A DNA stretch of 64,000 bases from contig DLJZ01000013.1 of assembly GCA_002478865.1 (NCBI GenBank), positions 27,242-91,241 on the forward strand, given 5' to 3'. Origin of the DNA: Hungatella sp. UBA7603. GTDB taxonomy: Bacteria; Bacillota; Clostridia; Lachnospirales; Lachnospiraceae. The position numbers and the translations under genes were made by a program. Below, piece by piece: positions 43,520 to 51,259 of the stretch (its first letter is position 1; every line of letters starts with the position of its first letter). The notes beneath the pieces are model-generated. The model was given only the letters and a program-made list of their open reading frames with translations, ran no database searches and had not been told where the DNA came from.

Positions 43520-44089
43520 TTATTCATTTGCTAACGCATTATCCTTTGAAATTGAAGATTTCTTTTCTGAAATTTTTAAAATAATGCTATCTGTTTCCAC
43601 TTGCAATTCAATGTTTTCGTTTAAGAATTCCGGAATATCTTTGACCGCTATGGTTGTTCCAACCGCTTTACCTTCTAGATCTACAGTAACAGTATCAATC
43701 ATATCTTTTGGTAAAGAGGCATATGGAATCTCCATTAACATTTTATCCAAAACACCGGTAACAACATCACTATTTTCTAAAATGATGTGTGCTACACTAT
43801 TAACTTTTGTTTGTGGGTCCAATGCCTGAAAATCAATATGCTCTACTTTACCATTAGCAAAGTATTTGTCCTTAATCTGTGTGATTATGTTTTGGTCATC
43901 TAATTTAAGTTGAACCTTGCTTCCCAGCCGTAGTACTCGAAGCAGTTTGTCGGCAGTCTTTTGTTCCATCTGAATTGAGATAGAATTGGCAAGTCCGCCT
44001 CCATATACACAGCAAGGTACAATGCCTTTTCTTCGCAATTGCTTTGCTTTTAATTGTTCATTACGTTTTTCCACAGTAATAATATCCAT
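43520..44089 (-). CDS. rplY: Ribosomal protein bL25 (Ctc type)
   Basis: 189 residues in two parts: the N-terminal 5S-rRNA-binding domain (ITVEKRNEQLKAKQLRRKGIVPCCVYGGG... ending VEHIDFQAL) and the C-terminal TL5/Ctc beta domain. Its length matches general-stress Ctc proteins of Firmicutes rather than the short enterobacterial L25. GGAGG precedes the ATG. A long hairpin with a T run on this strand lies 47 bases upstream of the start and may attenuate it. Confidence 0.9.
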   Translation of the reverse strand: MDIITVEKRNEQLKAKQLRRKGIVPCCVYGGGLANSISIQMEQKTADKLLRVLRLGSKVQLKLDDQNIITQIKDKYFANGKVEHIDFQALDPQTKVNSVAHIILENSDVVTGVLDKMLMEIPYASLPKDMIDTVTVDLEGKAVGTTIAVKDIPEFLNENIELQVETDSIILKISEKKSSISKDNALANE

Positions 44090-44135
44090 TGTGATCCTCC
44101 TTGTGAATTGTATGGAATAAAATAGCCTGTTACTG

Positions 44136-44192
44136 AAAAAGAAGGGCTTTCATTGTTTCATCATAAAATGAAACTAAGAAAAGCCCTTCTTT
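44136..44192 (-). promoter_or_regulatory. Long hairpin upstream of L25, possible leader attenuator
   Basis: AAAGAAGGGCTTTC and GTTTCAT pair with ATGAAAC and GAAAAGCCCTTCTTT in a nearly unbroken stem. Read on the minus strand it ends in CTTTTTC, a terminator whose only downstream gene is L25. The 240 bases to the right of it hold no minus-strand gene that it could terminate, so a leader attenuator is the simpler reading. No other feature is visible in 44193-44428. Confidence 0.5.
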
Positions 44193-44428
44193 AAAAGACG
44201 GTTCTTTTATATCCAATTACTATCAGTATATCATATGCGCTGGAGAAAAGCAAGTCTATTAGAGGTAATGTTTGTGTTTTGGAAGAATATTATTGATGGA
44301 GTTGAGAAAAAAACAGTTATTTTTCTGCTGAAAGTTTTATTTGCTATCAATGTAGACTTGACAAATACACATTTGATTAGCATATTAGAAATTACTTATA
44401 TGCTAATGACTAGAAGGAGGAAACTTTT

Positions 44429-44753
44429 ATAAAACAAAAAAGGAATTGCATCTGTATCCCAGGAATGTGTTGCATGCGGTTGCTGTATGAAGGTCTGTCC
44501 CCTTAAGGCGATTTCCATTCCAACTGGAATACGTGCCCAGGTAGATATCTCAAAATGCATAGGTTGTGGAAAATGTGCAGCTAAATGTCCGGCTTTCGCT
44601 TTTGGATTTTACAGCGTGATGCTTACATCAACGGTATTGGGACTGATAACAATGCTTTTGTTTAAACCTCGTTCATGGTGTGTATACTGCCCAATGGGAA
44701 CCATGACTCAGGGAATTTGTATGATAAAACACAAAAAAGGAGAATACAGATGA
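44429..44753 (+). pseudogene. Deletion fusion: ferredoxin 5' part joined to Fe-S membrane protein 3' part
   Basis: The frame reads two ferredoxin clusters (CVACGCCMKVCP, CIGCGKCAAKCP) and then jumps at CPA|FAFGFYS into the last helix and tail of a NapH-like protein (MLTSTVLGLITMLLFKPRSWCVYCPMGTMTQ). Such genes normally sit side by side, so an internal deletion of several hundred bases joined them at about 44595. The start is also lost: GGAGG at 44416 is followed by ATA where ATG is expected and the frame shifts within the A tract at 44431-44441. The stop overlaps the next gene's ATG. Confidence 0.7.
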
Positions 44754-45046
44754 AGGAAAAAGCGAAAATAATAGCGGAGCTGCTTAAGATGCTGGCAAAT
44801 GAGAACAGATTGATTATTCTTTGCCGCTTGATTGAAGGGCCAAAAACAGTCAGTGAACTTTCTGAAATCATACCGAATATCTCACAGTCTGCCATGTCGC
44901 AACATCTGGCTCTCTTAAGAGCCCATGGAATACTGGATTATGAAAAGTCAGGGCAGAACATTACTTACCGCATTGCAGACGAACGTGTGGAAAAGATCAT
45001 TGATGTGTTAAAGGCTTATTATTGTACCGAAGAAGAAACCATTTAG
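44750..45046 (+). CDS. ArsR-family regulator
   Basis: 98 residues of winged helix: AELLKMLANENRLIILCRLIEGPKTVSELSEII, then SQSAMSQHLALLRAHGILDYEK. The metal-binding ELCVCDL motif of classical ArsR proteins is absent, so the signal is not a metal at that site. AAAAGGAG lies before the ATG, which overlaps the stop of the broken Fe-S gene (ATGA). It once controlled, or was coupled to, that Fe-S locus. Confidence 0.85.
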   Translation: MKEKAKIIAELLKMLANENRLIILCRLIEGPKTVSELSEIIPNISQSAMSQHLALLRAHGILDYEKSGQNITYRIADERVEKIIDVLKAYYCTEEETI

Positions 45047-45122
45047 ACTGTAATGATAATTTTAAAACGTAAGGAAGAACTGTAACCTTGTTCAAGAATT
45101 TAGAACATCCGGAATGAGGAAA

Positions 45123-45242
45123 TGAAGTGAATCCTTCCGAGACTCTGGGGAAGATGGGACTGGGCAAAAAAGATGGTTCTGCGATATTGGTTCCACTGCA
45201 CGTTTTATTCTGGAAAGATATTTTGAACACTTTGCAGGAATA
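45123..45242 (+). pseudogene. Possible C-terminal gene remnant
   Basis: A 39-codon open stretch (EVNPSETLGKMGLGKKDG... ending LFWKDILNTLQE) with protein-like composition but no start or ribosome site; it finishes inside the stem of the terminator at 45196. It looks like the tail of a deleted gene. I do not recognise the family; it may be chance. Confidence 0.3.
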
Positions 45243-45258
45243 AAACGTGCAGTTTTTT
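45196..45258 (+). terminator. Rho-independent terminator
   Basis: A perfect 15-bp stem, CTGCACGTTTTATTC / GAATAAAACGTGCAG, with a 27-base loop and TTTTTT after it. It separates the ArsR unit from the PadR unit. Confidence 0.8.
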
Positions 45259-45320
45259 CTTGACAGAACATAACATCATGATATATCATAAAGATATATA
45301 TAAGTAATAGAGGTGCACTC

Positions 45321-45902
45321 ATGAAAGAGAACACAGGAAAATCCAAATATGTAATGCTGGGAATGCTTGCTCTCACGCCCCAGACTGGCTATACGATTAA
45401 AAAATGGCTGGAGAATGAGTACAGTCATTTCTGGCAGGAAAGCTATGGGCAGATTTATCCCACCCTTAGAAAGCTTGTAGAAGAGGGTCTTGCAGTCAGC
45501 TCACATAATTCAGAACATGGTAACGGGCGGGGGCAGATTATATATACCATTACAGAAGCAGGTAAAAAGGAGCTGTCTGACTGGCTTTTAAAAGCGCCTG
45601 AGATTGAAAAATTCAGATATGAAATCTTGCTTAAAATATCATTTGGAGATAATACCACAAAAGAAGTGCTTCTTGGACATCTGGATGAATTTATTAAAAG
45701 GAATGAGAAGCTCCTTAAGGATATGAATGGTTATATGGAAGAGATGGACGGAGCAAAAGGACAGAATTTTGACTGCACCTACAGCAAATTGACAGCTCTT
45801 TGCGGCATTCATCTGTATTCTGCTATGAAAGCTTGGGCCATTGAAGCGAAGGGCATAATTTCCTCAAAAGGAGAAAAGAACCATGAGGCAAAGAATACGT
45901 AA
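45321..45902 (+). CDS. PadR-family regulator
   Basis: 193 residues: winged helix MLGMLALTPQTGYTIKKWLENEYSHFW...YGQIYPTLRKLVEEGLA, the PadR signature, followed by a Vir-type C-terminal coiled region (about 90-180). It begins 60 bases after the terminator. Its 3' end overlaps the following Fe-S membrane gene by 20 bases, so it likely autoregulates that unit. Confidence 0.9.
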   Translation: MKENTGKSKYVMLGMLALTPQTGYTIKKWLENEYSHFWQESYGQIYPTLRKLVEEGLAVSSHNSEHGNGRGQIIYTITEAGKKELSDWLLKAPEIEKFRYEILLKISFGDNTTKEVLLGHLDEFIKRNEKLLKDMNGYMEEMDGAKGQNFDCTYSKLTALCGIHLYSAMKAWAIEAKGIISSKGEKNHEAKNT

Positions 45903-46599
45903 AGGCATACTTGCATTTTCGGCGTTAATGTTTCCGCTAACCTTTTTCTTTTTATCACCTTATGTCATTGTTTTGTCTGCCACCACAGGTGTGATAAATG
46001 GCAGCGCTATGGTATTTGGCTTCCTTCTATTGTGTTCCATTTTATTTAGCCGTATCTACTGTGGCTGGCTTTGCCCCGGCGGAGCAGTTCAGGACCTTAT
46101 CTCTGGTGCAAATAAAAGAAACTGGAATAGCAAAGGGAAAAACCTGTCAAAATACATAATCTGGGCTGTGTGGTTTTCTTTTATTCTGTTTCTCTGGATA
46201 AAACATCGTCCCTTAAAGGGAGAGTTCTTGTATTTATATCAAATGGATGGGCAATATATCATGATATATGCCATTGTTATGACGATTATATACCTGTTTA
46301 CAATTAGTACGGGAAGACGGGGAATGTGCCACAGTCTTTGTTGGATGGCTCCCTTTATGGTCATAGGAGAAACGATTTCGGATTTTCTACACATCCCAAG
46401 GTTCAGGCTTAAACCAAATCCCGATTCTTGTGTTTCGTGCAAAAAGTGTACAAAAGAATGTCCCATGGGGTTAGACGTTTCCCAAATGGTGAGATCTGGT
46501 AATATGGATTCAACAGAATGCATAAGCTGCTTGGTGTGTGTTGATATTTGTCCGAAACATGCCATCGGTTTTGGAATATCAAAAAAGCGAACCCATTAA
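45883..46599 (+). CDS. NapH/MauN-like Fe-S membrane protein
   Basis: 238 residues with four or five helices, a CGWLCPGGAVQD motif between them, RRGMCHSLCWMAPF, and a C-terminal two-cluster ferredoxin (CVSCKKCTKECP, CISCLVCVDICP). Such proteins pass electrons through the membrane to a soluble partner. A flavodoxin gene follows 36 bases later, a plausible partner. Complete, unlike the related remnant at 44429. Confidence 0.85.
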   Translation: MRQRIRKGILAFSALMFPLTFFFLSPYVIVLSATTGVINGSAMVFGFLLLCSILFSRIYCGWLCPGGAVQDLISGANKRNWNSKGKNLSKYIIWAVWFSFILFLWIKHRPLKGEFLYLYQMDGQYIMIYAIVMTIIYLFTISTGRRGMCHSLCWMAPFMVIGETISDFLHIPRFRLKPNPDSCVSCKKCTKECPMGLDVSQMVRSGNMDSTECISCLVCVDICPKHAIGFGISKKRTH

Positions 46600-46635
46600 T
46601 ATAGAATAGCAAATAAATGAAAGAAGGAGATTGCG

Positions 46636-47127
46636 ATGAAAGCTTTGGTAGTGTATTTTTCATTTGAAGGTAATACAAAAGTAGTTGCAAAAAAGATATC
46701 AGAAACAATAAACGCCGATCTTGTGGAGCTCAAGACCAGTAAGGTTTATCCCAAAGAGGGCATTGGAAAGTTTTTTTGGGGTGGAAAAAGTGTTATTTTC
46801 GGTGAGAAACCGGAGTTAATCAATCAACCCATTGATATGAAACAGTATGATGTTATTATAATCGGTACACCAGTGTGGGCAGGAACTTTTGCACCGCCTA
46901 TAAAAAGCCTGATCAGCCAGTATCCCATCCAGGGAAAAAAGATAGGGATGTTTGCATGTCATGGCGGCGGGGGAGCAACAAAGTGTTTTGAAAAGCTAAA
47001 GAAAGCTCTTCCGGGAAATGAGTTCCTAAGTGTGATTGATTTTGTTGAACCACTCAGAAAGTCCGATGAGAATACAGCTAAGGCAATAAAATGGGCAGAG
47101 GGGTTAAATATCTCAAAAGATATCTAA
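46636..47127 (+). CDS. Flavodoxin
   Basis: 163 residues. The FMN phosphate loop YFSFEGNTKVVAK is at the N-terminus, followed by DVIIIGTPVWAGTFAPPIK and FACHGGGGATKCFEKLKKAL, as in small flavodoxins that act as electron carriers. AAGAAGGAGA precedes the ATG. It shares the unit with the Fe-S membrane protein. It ends naturally, but the following MarR-like frame begins 6 bases later in the same frame without a ribosome site. Confidence 0.88.
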   Translation: MKALVVYFSFEGNTKVVAKKISETINADLVELKTSKVYPKEGIGKFFWGGKSVIFGEKPELINQPIDMKQYDVIIIGTPVWAGTFAPPIKSLISQYPIQGKKIGMFACHGGGGATKCFEKLKKALPGNEFLSVIDFVEPLRKSDENTAKAIKWAEGLNISKDI

Positions 47128-47133
47128 AGCGCA

Positions 47134-47544
47134 ATGACTGAGCGGATTGCCAATGGAAAAATGAATGTGCTTAATTTTGGATCAGAGGATATGACCTTTT
47201 ACCGGGGAGAGATCCATATGATAAAAATGGTGGGAGACTACCCTGGTATATTTATTTCAGAGATGGCCCGTAACTTTAATGTAACTAGAGCCGTGGTAGC
47301 CAAAACAGTCAATAAACTGGTAGAGCATGAATTGATCCATAAGGAAGAGTGCGAGAATGATAAAAAACGTCTTTGCCTTTATTTGACAGAAAAAGGAAAG
47401 AAAGCTTATGAGCTTCATCAAGAATACCATAAAGAATTTGATAGACCTCTATTTAGTTATCTCGACGGTCTAAATGACAGTGAATTAAAACTCATTCAGG
47501 AGTTCTTAAAACACGCAAATCAATTAATTGCCAATCATTTTTAA
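47134..47544 (+). CDS. MarR-family regulator, probably N-terminally short
   Basis: 136 residues: winged helix of MarR type, EIHMIKMVGDYPGIFISEMARNFNVTRAVVAKTVNKLVEHELI, then DKKRLCLYLTEKGKKA. The first dimerisation helix (usually 15 or more residues longer) is missing, there is no Shine-Dalgarno site before the ATG, and the frame is contiguous with the flavodoxin after its stop. Either it is translated by coupling or it lost its 5' end in a deletion. The DNA-binding part is intact. Confidence 0.65.
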   Translation: MTERIANGKMNVLNFGSEDMTFYRGEIHMIKMVGDYPGIFISEMARNFNVTRAVVAKTVNKLVEHELIHKEECENDKKRLCLYLTEKGKKAYELHQEYHKEFDRPLFSYLDGLNDSELKLIQEFLKHANQLIANHF

Positions 47545-47621
47545 CGATTTTAGGAAAGGGAATAAAACCTGCATACTTTCCTTGAAAATACAGAGACTAT
47601 GGAAGAATAGGAGGTATTATC

Positions 47622-47837
47622 ATGGCAAAAGCAGGAATGAGAAGACCAAGTCCCTATGATTCCAACAATCATGGAACAGAAAATCATGAAAAAATGCACC
47701 GTTCCAAAAATGAACAAGCTCAGGTACCAGAAATCCAGGGAGCTGCAAAAAATGGGGATGAAAAGGCTGGTCCTATTAATGCACCTAACTGGGCAAGAGA
47801 TGATTATAAAACGGGCAATAAACATGATGGAGAATAA
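47622..47837 (+). CDS. Small hydrophilic protein of unknown function
   Basis: 71 residues, rich in Asn, Lys, Glu and Gly, with no hydrophobic segment (MAKAGMRRPSPYDSNNHG...). A strong AGGAGG sits 8 bases before the ATG and a terminator follows, so it is expressed as its own unit. I do not recognise a family; low complexity suggests a disordered protein. Confidence 0.6.
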   Translation: MAKAGMRRPSPYDSNNHGTENHEKMHRSKNEQAQVPEIQGAAKNGDEKAGPINAPNWARDDYKTGNKHDGE

Positions 47838-47856
47838 TTTTAGGGATATAGAAAAA

Positions 47857-47884
47857 GCGGCTGATATCATTCAGCCGTTTTTTA
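47857..47884 (+). terminator. Rho-independent terminator
   Basis: CGGCTGA / TCAGCCG with a six-base loop and a T run, flanked by A's on the left, so it can serve both the small protein and the convergent GNAT gene. Confidence 0.8.
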
Positions 47885-47953
47885 TACTGTCCTATGCTGG
47901 GCCCAATATAATCTCTATTATTTGTCTGTAGTGCTTGCAACCAAAGAGTTGTG

Positions 47954-48439
47954 TCACTTCAATGTTTTCAAAAATAGATGGGATTTGCGATCTGGGTATG
48001 TGTATTGAATTGGTAGATCATCGGCGGTGATCTCCATGAATCCCATTTTTTTATAGAATTCATGTGAACGTTTTGCGGCAGACGGAGTATCCAGAATAAT
48101 AATGTTCAGATTGGTTTGGATTGCGTGATCAAGTAAGCAATTAAATAGTTGCATAGATACCCCTATTTTACCTCCCCTAAACGGTGCCGCAACAAAAAAC
48201 TTTTTCATTACGCCGCAACCATTTTCTCTTCTTTGCAAGCCAATGGTGCCAATGACAGTGTTGCTCTCGTCTATTGCAATCCAAAAGCCACCTCCACTGG
48301 ATATATAACTTTCGTTAATATTATTCAAATCCGGCTGCTCCTCAAGGGAGAGATCAATGTGACTTTCAAGATTTTGTATCGAGAGTATAAGTGAAATGAC
48401 TTGATTCTTATATTTGTTATCGTAGGTAATTATTTTCAT
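47954..48439 (-). CDS. GNAT-family N-acetyltransferase
   Basis: 161 residues of the GNAT fold; the acetyl-CoA loop reads KKFFVAAPFRGGKIGVSMQ and the C-terminal strand ends AAKRSHEFYKKMGF. IAIDESNTVIGTIGL is the central strand. Substrate unknown. Its start overlaps the end of the upstream membrane gene by 4 bases, so the two are co-transcribed. Confidence 0.85.
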   Translation of the reverse strand: MKIITYDNKYKNQVISLILSIQNLESHIDLSLEEQPDLNNINESYISSGGGFWIAIDESNTVIGTIGLQRRENGCGVMKKFFVAAPFRGGKIGVSMQLFNCLLDHAIQTNLNIIILDTPSAAKRSHEFYKKMGFMEITADDLPIQYTYPDRKSHLFLKTLK

Positions 48440-49074
48440 CTTAAGCGTTTCCCCTTCCTTTTAAGAAACTTAATTATAATTTTTTGAACTAATGTTATGA
48501 ATGGGGCTATTGTAAAAGTAACGATAACTGTCCCTATTCCAAGAGGCCCACGTAAAATCAATGCGATGACAAATCCGATAATCTCGATTAAAAATCGGGA
48601 TTTATTGATGGTCCAAAAAAAGTATTTGCTCAGTGCCATCATAAGACCATCAATAGGTAAGCGTGGAAATCCAGTGGACACATATATTCCGATACCTATT
48701 CCGACTAAAGCGTAGCCACTGAAAAACATACTGAATCTGTTAGATAATGTGCTTTCAAATGCGAAAGAATTTATGAAGTTTTTGGATACGTCCAATGTAA
48801 TACCTCGGATTACAATCGGTATAATACATGTTATCTGGGCTTTTTTATTAAGTATTGATGTGATGCACCAAAAAGTAAATTGTATTATGATAGACCATAC
48901 ACCAATTGCAATTTGGGTGTGAGCCTCAAATGCTGCGAAGACTGCATCCCATGTGCTGATACCCAACTGACTATATAATGATAATGCCACTCCTACACTT
49001 GATAGTCCCAGACCCAAAATGTAGGCAAAGATATCTCTGCTTAAATAAAACACTTGGTTATTCTTTTGTGTCAT
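48436..49074 (-). CDS. YczE/YyaS/YitT-like membrane protein
   Basis: 212 residues with five hydrophobic segments: DIFAYILGLGLSSVGVALSLYSQLGIST, then VWSIIIQFTFWCITS, GYALVGIGIGIYVS, IIGFVIALI and TVIVTFTIAPFI. The motif LGISTWDAVF is typical of the YczE group. The ATG at 49074 has AGGAGGG 12 bases upstream; farther in-frame starts have none. Function unknown. Divergent from the LysR gene, which probably regulates it. Confidence 0.7.
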   Translation of the reverse strand: MTQKNNQVFYLSRDIFAYILGLGLSSVGVALSLYSQLGISTWDAVFAAFEAHTQIAIGVWSIIIQFTFWCITSILNKKAQITCIIPIVIRGITLDVSKNFINSFAFESTLSNRFSMFFSGYALVGIGIGIYVSTGFPRLPIDGLMMALSKYFFWTINKSRFLIEIIGFVIALILRGPLGIGTVIVTFTIAPFITLVQKIIIKFLKRKGKRLR

Positions 49075-49114
49075 AATACACTTGTAACCCTCCTTTTTAC
49101 ATAGTATAATGGCA

Positions 49115-49168
49115 ATCGAAGGTTTAATCAAATCGAAATTTTAGGATTTACAATTCGATGATATCGAA
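49115..49168. promoter_or_regulatory. Candidate LysR operator cluster
   Basis: The palindrome TTCGAT-GAT-ATCGAA (49154-49168) and two further ATCGAA half-sites at 49115 and 49132, 17 bases apart, lie between the divergent membrane-protein and LysR genes. Repeated half-sites with a core palindrome are typical of an autoregulated LysR site. Confidence 0.5.
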
Positions 49169-49181
49169 TCAAGGAGGCTAT

Positions 49182-50063
49182 ATGGAGTTGAAATATCTCA
49201 AGACATTTAAAACGATTCTTGATGTCGGAAGTTTCCAAAATGCTGCAGAAAAGCTCAATTATTCTCAGTCAACTGTTACTTTTCAGATTCAGCAATTAGA
49301 AAAAGCGTTGTCCGTAAAATTGTTTGATAAAATTGGGCGTAAAATGATTATTTCTCAAGCAGGCAAAGATTTATTGCCTCATTTTGATAAAGTCTTAGAA
49401 ACGATTTCATTCATTGAGAGTTACGGCAAGAGTTTTGGTAATATGTCAGGGGAACTAGCGGTTTCAATGCCCGAAACGTTATTGACATACAAAATTCAAA
49501 CTGCATTGCAGCTATTCAGGAAACAAGCACCAGGAGTAGAACTTTCTCTACAGACAAAAAATTGTATTGCCATCCGGGAACAGATTCTAAGTGGAGATGT
49601 TGATATGGGCTTTTACTATGATATTGGCGGGTATAATGCCAGTATTCAAACTGAAGAACTTTCTCAATTTGATTTGGCGCTGATATGCAGTCCAGCGCTT
49701 CAAAGTGAAGATCGTGATTTTATTACACCTCATAAAAGGAAATCCTTATGTTTACTTACGGACGATAAGAACAGTATTTTCTTTACTATGTTTTCTCAAT
49801 ACTTGCATGATAAAGGAATAATTATGGGTAATATACTAGAATTGGGAAGTATAGAAGCAATTAAAAGAAGTGCATCAAGTAACTTGGGGGTAGCTTTCTT
49901 GCCTCGCTTTACAGTAGATCAGGAATTAACCTCAGGGATTTTGGACGAATTAGTTACAGAAATTAGGGACCCCAGGATTACTGCTGTTTATTCATATCAC
50001 AAAAACAAATGGATAAGTCCGGCAATGGAACGATTTATCTATCTCATGAAGGAAACACTATAA
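49182..50063 (+). CDS. LysR-family transcriptional regulator
   Basis: 293 residues: N-terminal helix-turn-helix (MELKYLKTFKTILDVGSFQNAAEKLNYSQSTVTFQIQQLEKAL) and effector domain (ELAVSMPETLLTYKI..., LGVAFLPRFTV). AGGAGG is 6 bases before the ATG at 49182. It is divergent from the YczE-like/GNAT pair and flanked by the ATCGAA repeats. It belongs to the same family as, but is not close to, the LysR at 513. Confidence 0.9.
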   Translation: MELKYLKTFKTILDVGSFQNAAEKLNYSQSTVTFQIQQLEKALSVKLFDKIGRKMIISQAGKDLLPHFDKVLETISFIESYGKSFGNMSGELAVSMPETLLTYKIQTALQLFRKQAPGVELSLQTKNCIAIREQILSGDVDMGFYYDIGGYNASIQTEELSQFDLALICSPALQSEDRDFITPHKRKSLCLLTDDKNSIFFTMFSQYLHDKGIIMGNILELGSIEAIKRSASSNLGVAFLPRFTVDQELTSGILDELVTEIRDPRITAVYSYHKNKWISPAMERFIYLMKETL

Positions 50064-50116
50064 GAATCTATTTCATTTGTATCAGGTATTTTAAATTTTA
50101 GTCTTTACGTTAGGAA

Positions 50117-50153
50117 GAACTTATATAGAATTTCAATTCTATATAAGTTCTTT
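50117..50153. terminator. Perfect 16-bp hairpin
   Basis: GAACTTATATAGAATT and AATTCTATATAAGTTC are exact complements with a two-base gap, followed only by TTT. It comes 54 bases after the LysR stop and is probably its terminator, though the AT-rich stem and short T run are unusual. Confidence 0.55.
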
Positions 50154-50221
50154 AATAGCAAGCGGAATGGAATTCGTTAATTTCTAAAGAGGGACGTGTT
50201 TATTGTTAATCAATAGAGGGA

Positions 50222-50247
50222 CCGGCAGGACCTAAAGGTCCTGCCGG
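50222..50247. terminator. GC-rich hairpin downstream of 50363 gene
   Basis: CCGGCAGGACC pairs perfectly with GGTCCTGCCGG across a TAAA loop. It has no T run on either strand. It could stabilise or end the convergent transcripts. Between 50064 and 50362 no gene is visible besides these two hairpins. Confidence 0.5.
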
Positions 50248-50362
50248 CTGAAGTATGAAAAAGTATATTATAAAAAGGTTTCTCACCTCTTGTGTCTCTT
50301 ACTATACCTAGAAAGTGTGACGGGATTTTGATAGAAGTGTGAAGAGTTTGTGAATGCTTCTG

Positions 50363-51082
50363 TCATCTTACTTTGTCGAGTTGGTATTTCATTATTCTTA
50401 AAATGAAATAGCCTCCAAAAACCAGTGTGTAGACCGTGGCAGACAGAACGTAATTCACTCGGTAAAACATTTCCAGATCTGAAGCAGGATTAAAGGATTC
50501 TATGATTCGTGGGATGAAGAGAACCATTAAATACAGATACAGAAGGGCAAACCAGGGATAAGCAAGCCGCTGGACCTTCTTCCATACCTGAGGTTTCATC
50601 TTACGACGTACCTTTATAAAAGAAGTAACCATTAATATTATCATGATAAAGAACAGAGGCGCGGTAATAATTAATGCGATAAGCCCTCTAAGATCCAGTT
50701 CCTGAGGCTTATAGATCATGGTAGGGATATAATAAACACCGTATGCAAAAGAATGAGCTAACGTAATCAGGCATGCGATAATGGACAGGTACCCTCTGAT
50801 AGGCATCAGAGCCTTAACGATTTTGCTTTTACGATCCAAAGCACCAATATACATGACAATAACAAATAAAGCAGTAGAAAAGGCACCTCTCCAAAATACA
50901 GAAATAATATATGTATAGGTCCATTCCGGAAAAACAGAGTACAGATTCATTCTTTCGTAACATACACAGAAGGCAATGATAGCAATAGAAAGAACATAAA
51001 AAGCTCCAGGGTGTTTTCTGATTGAATTTCTGCAAATATAAACGAATAACAAAGCTTCCAATAAAGCGATTAAAATAGTCAT
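50363..51082 (-). CDS. Ferric-reductase-like / MsrQ-like membrane protein
   Basis: 239 residues with about seven hydrophobic segments. The central MPIRGYLSIIACLITLAHSFAYGVYYIP resembles the RRxLGL...LH haem-binding helix of YedZ/MsrQ-type ferric-reductase-like membrane domains, but only one clear His is present in it. A redox membrane protein is a reasonable guess, not certain. A promoter with an operator-like palindrome lies just upstream. Confidence 0.5.
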   Translation of the reverse strand: MTILIALLEALLFVYICRNSIRKHPGAFYVLSIAIIAFCVCYERMNLYSVFPEWTYTYIISVFWRGAFSTALFVIVMYIGALDRKSKIVKALMPIRGYLSIIACLITLAHSFAYGVYYIPTMIYKPQELDLRGLIALIITAPLFFIMIILMVTSFIKVRRKMKPQVWKKVQRLAYPWFALLYLYLMVLFIPRIIESFNPASDLEMFYRVNYVLSATVYTLVFGGYFILRIMKYQLDKVR

Positions 51083-51114
51083 TAATTTGATATCTCCTTT
51101 TTTTGAGTTTTAGA

Positions 51115-51165
51115 GTTAGTCAAAACTAACAAAATAGGTATAGCATAAGCGAAACCATGCGTCAA
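51115..51165 (-). promoter_or_regulatory. Promoter and operator-like palindrome of the 50363 gene
   Basis: On the minus strand TTGACG (51165-51160), a 17-base spacer and TATACC (51142-51137) form a good promoter. GTTAGT-CAAA-ACTAAC (51115-51130) lies about 7 bases past the -10, over the start of transcription, where a repressor would block. Confidence 0.5.
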
Positions 51166-51259
51166 GTTTTTTATTGTATAATAGTACCTGAATAATTCGG
51201 TGGAGAATTGAAACACTAATCTTAAATAAAAATAATAAATAAGACAGGAGGGAATCACA

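Noticed and set aside
44235..44432. 65-codon frame before the Fe-S remnant
   Set aside because: No ribosome site, no recognisable protein, and the region is AT-rich.
45047..45195. Possible T-box leader because of GGTTCTGCG near a terminator
   Set aside because: The T-box consensus and specifier loop are not there, and the next gene is a PadR regulator, not an amino-acid gene.
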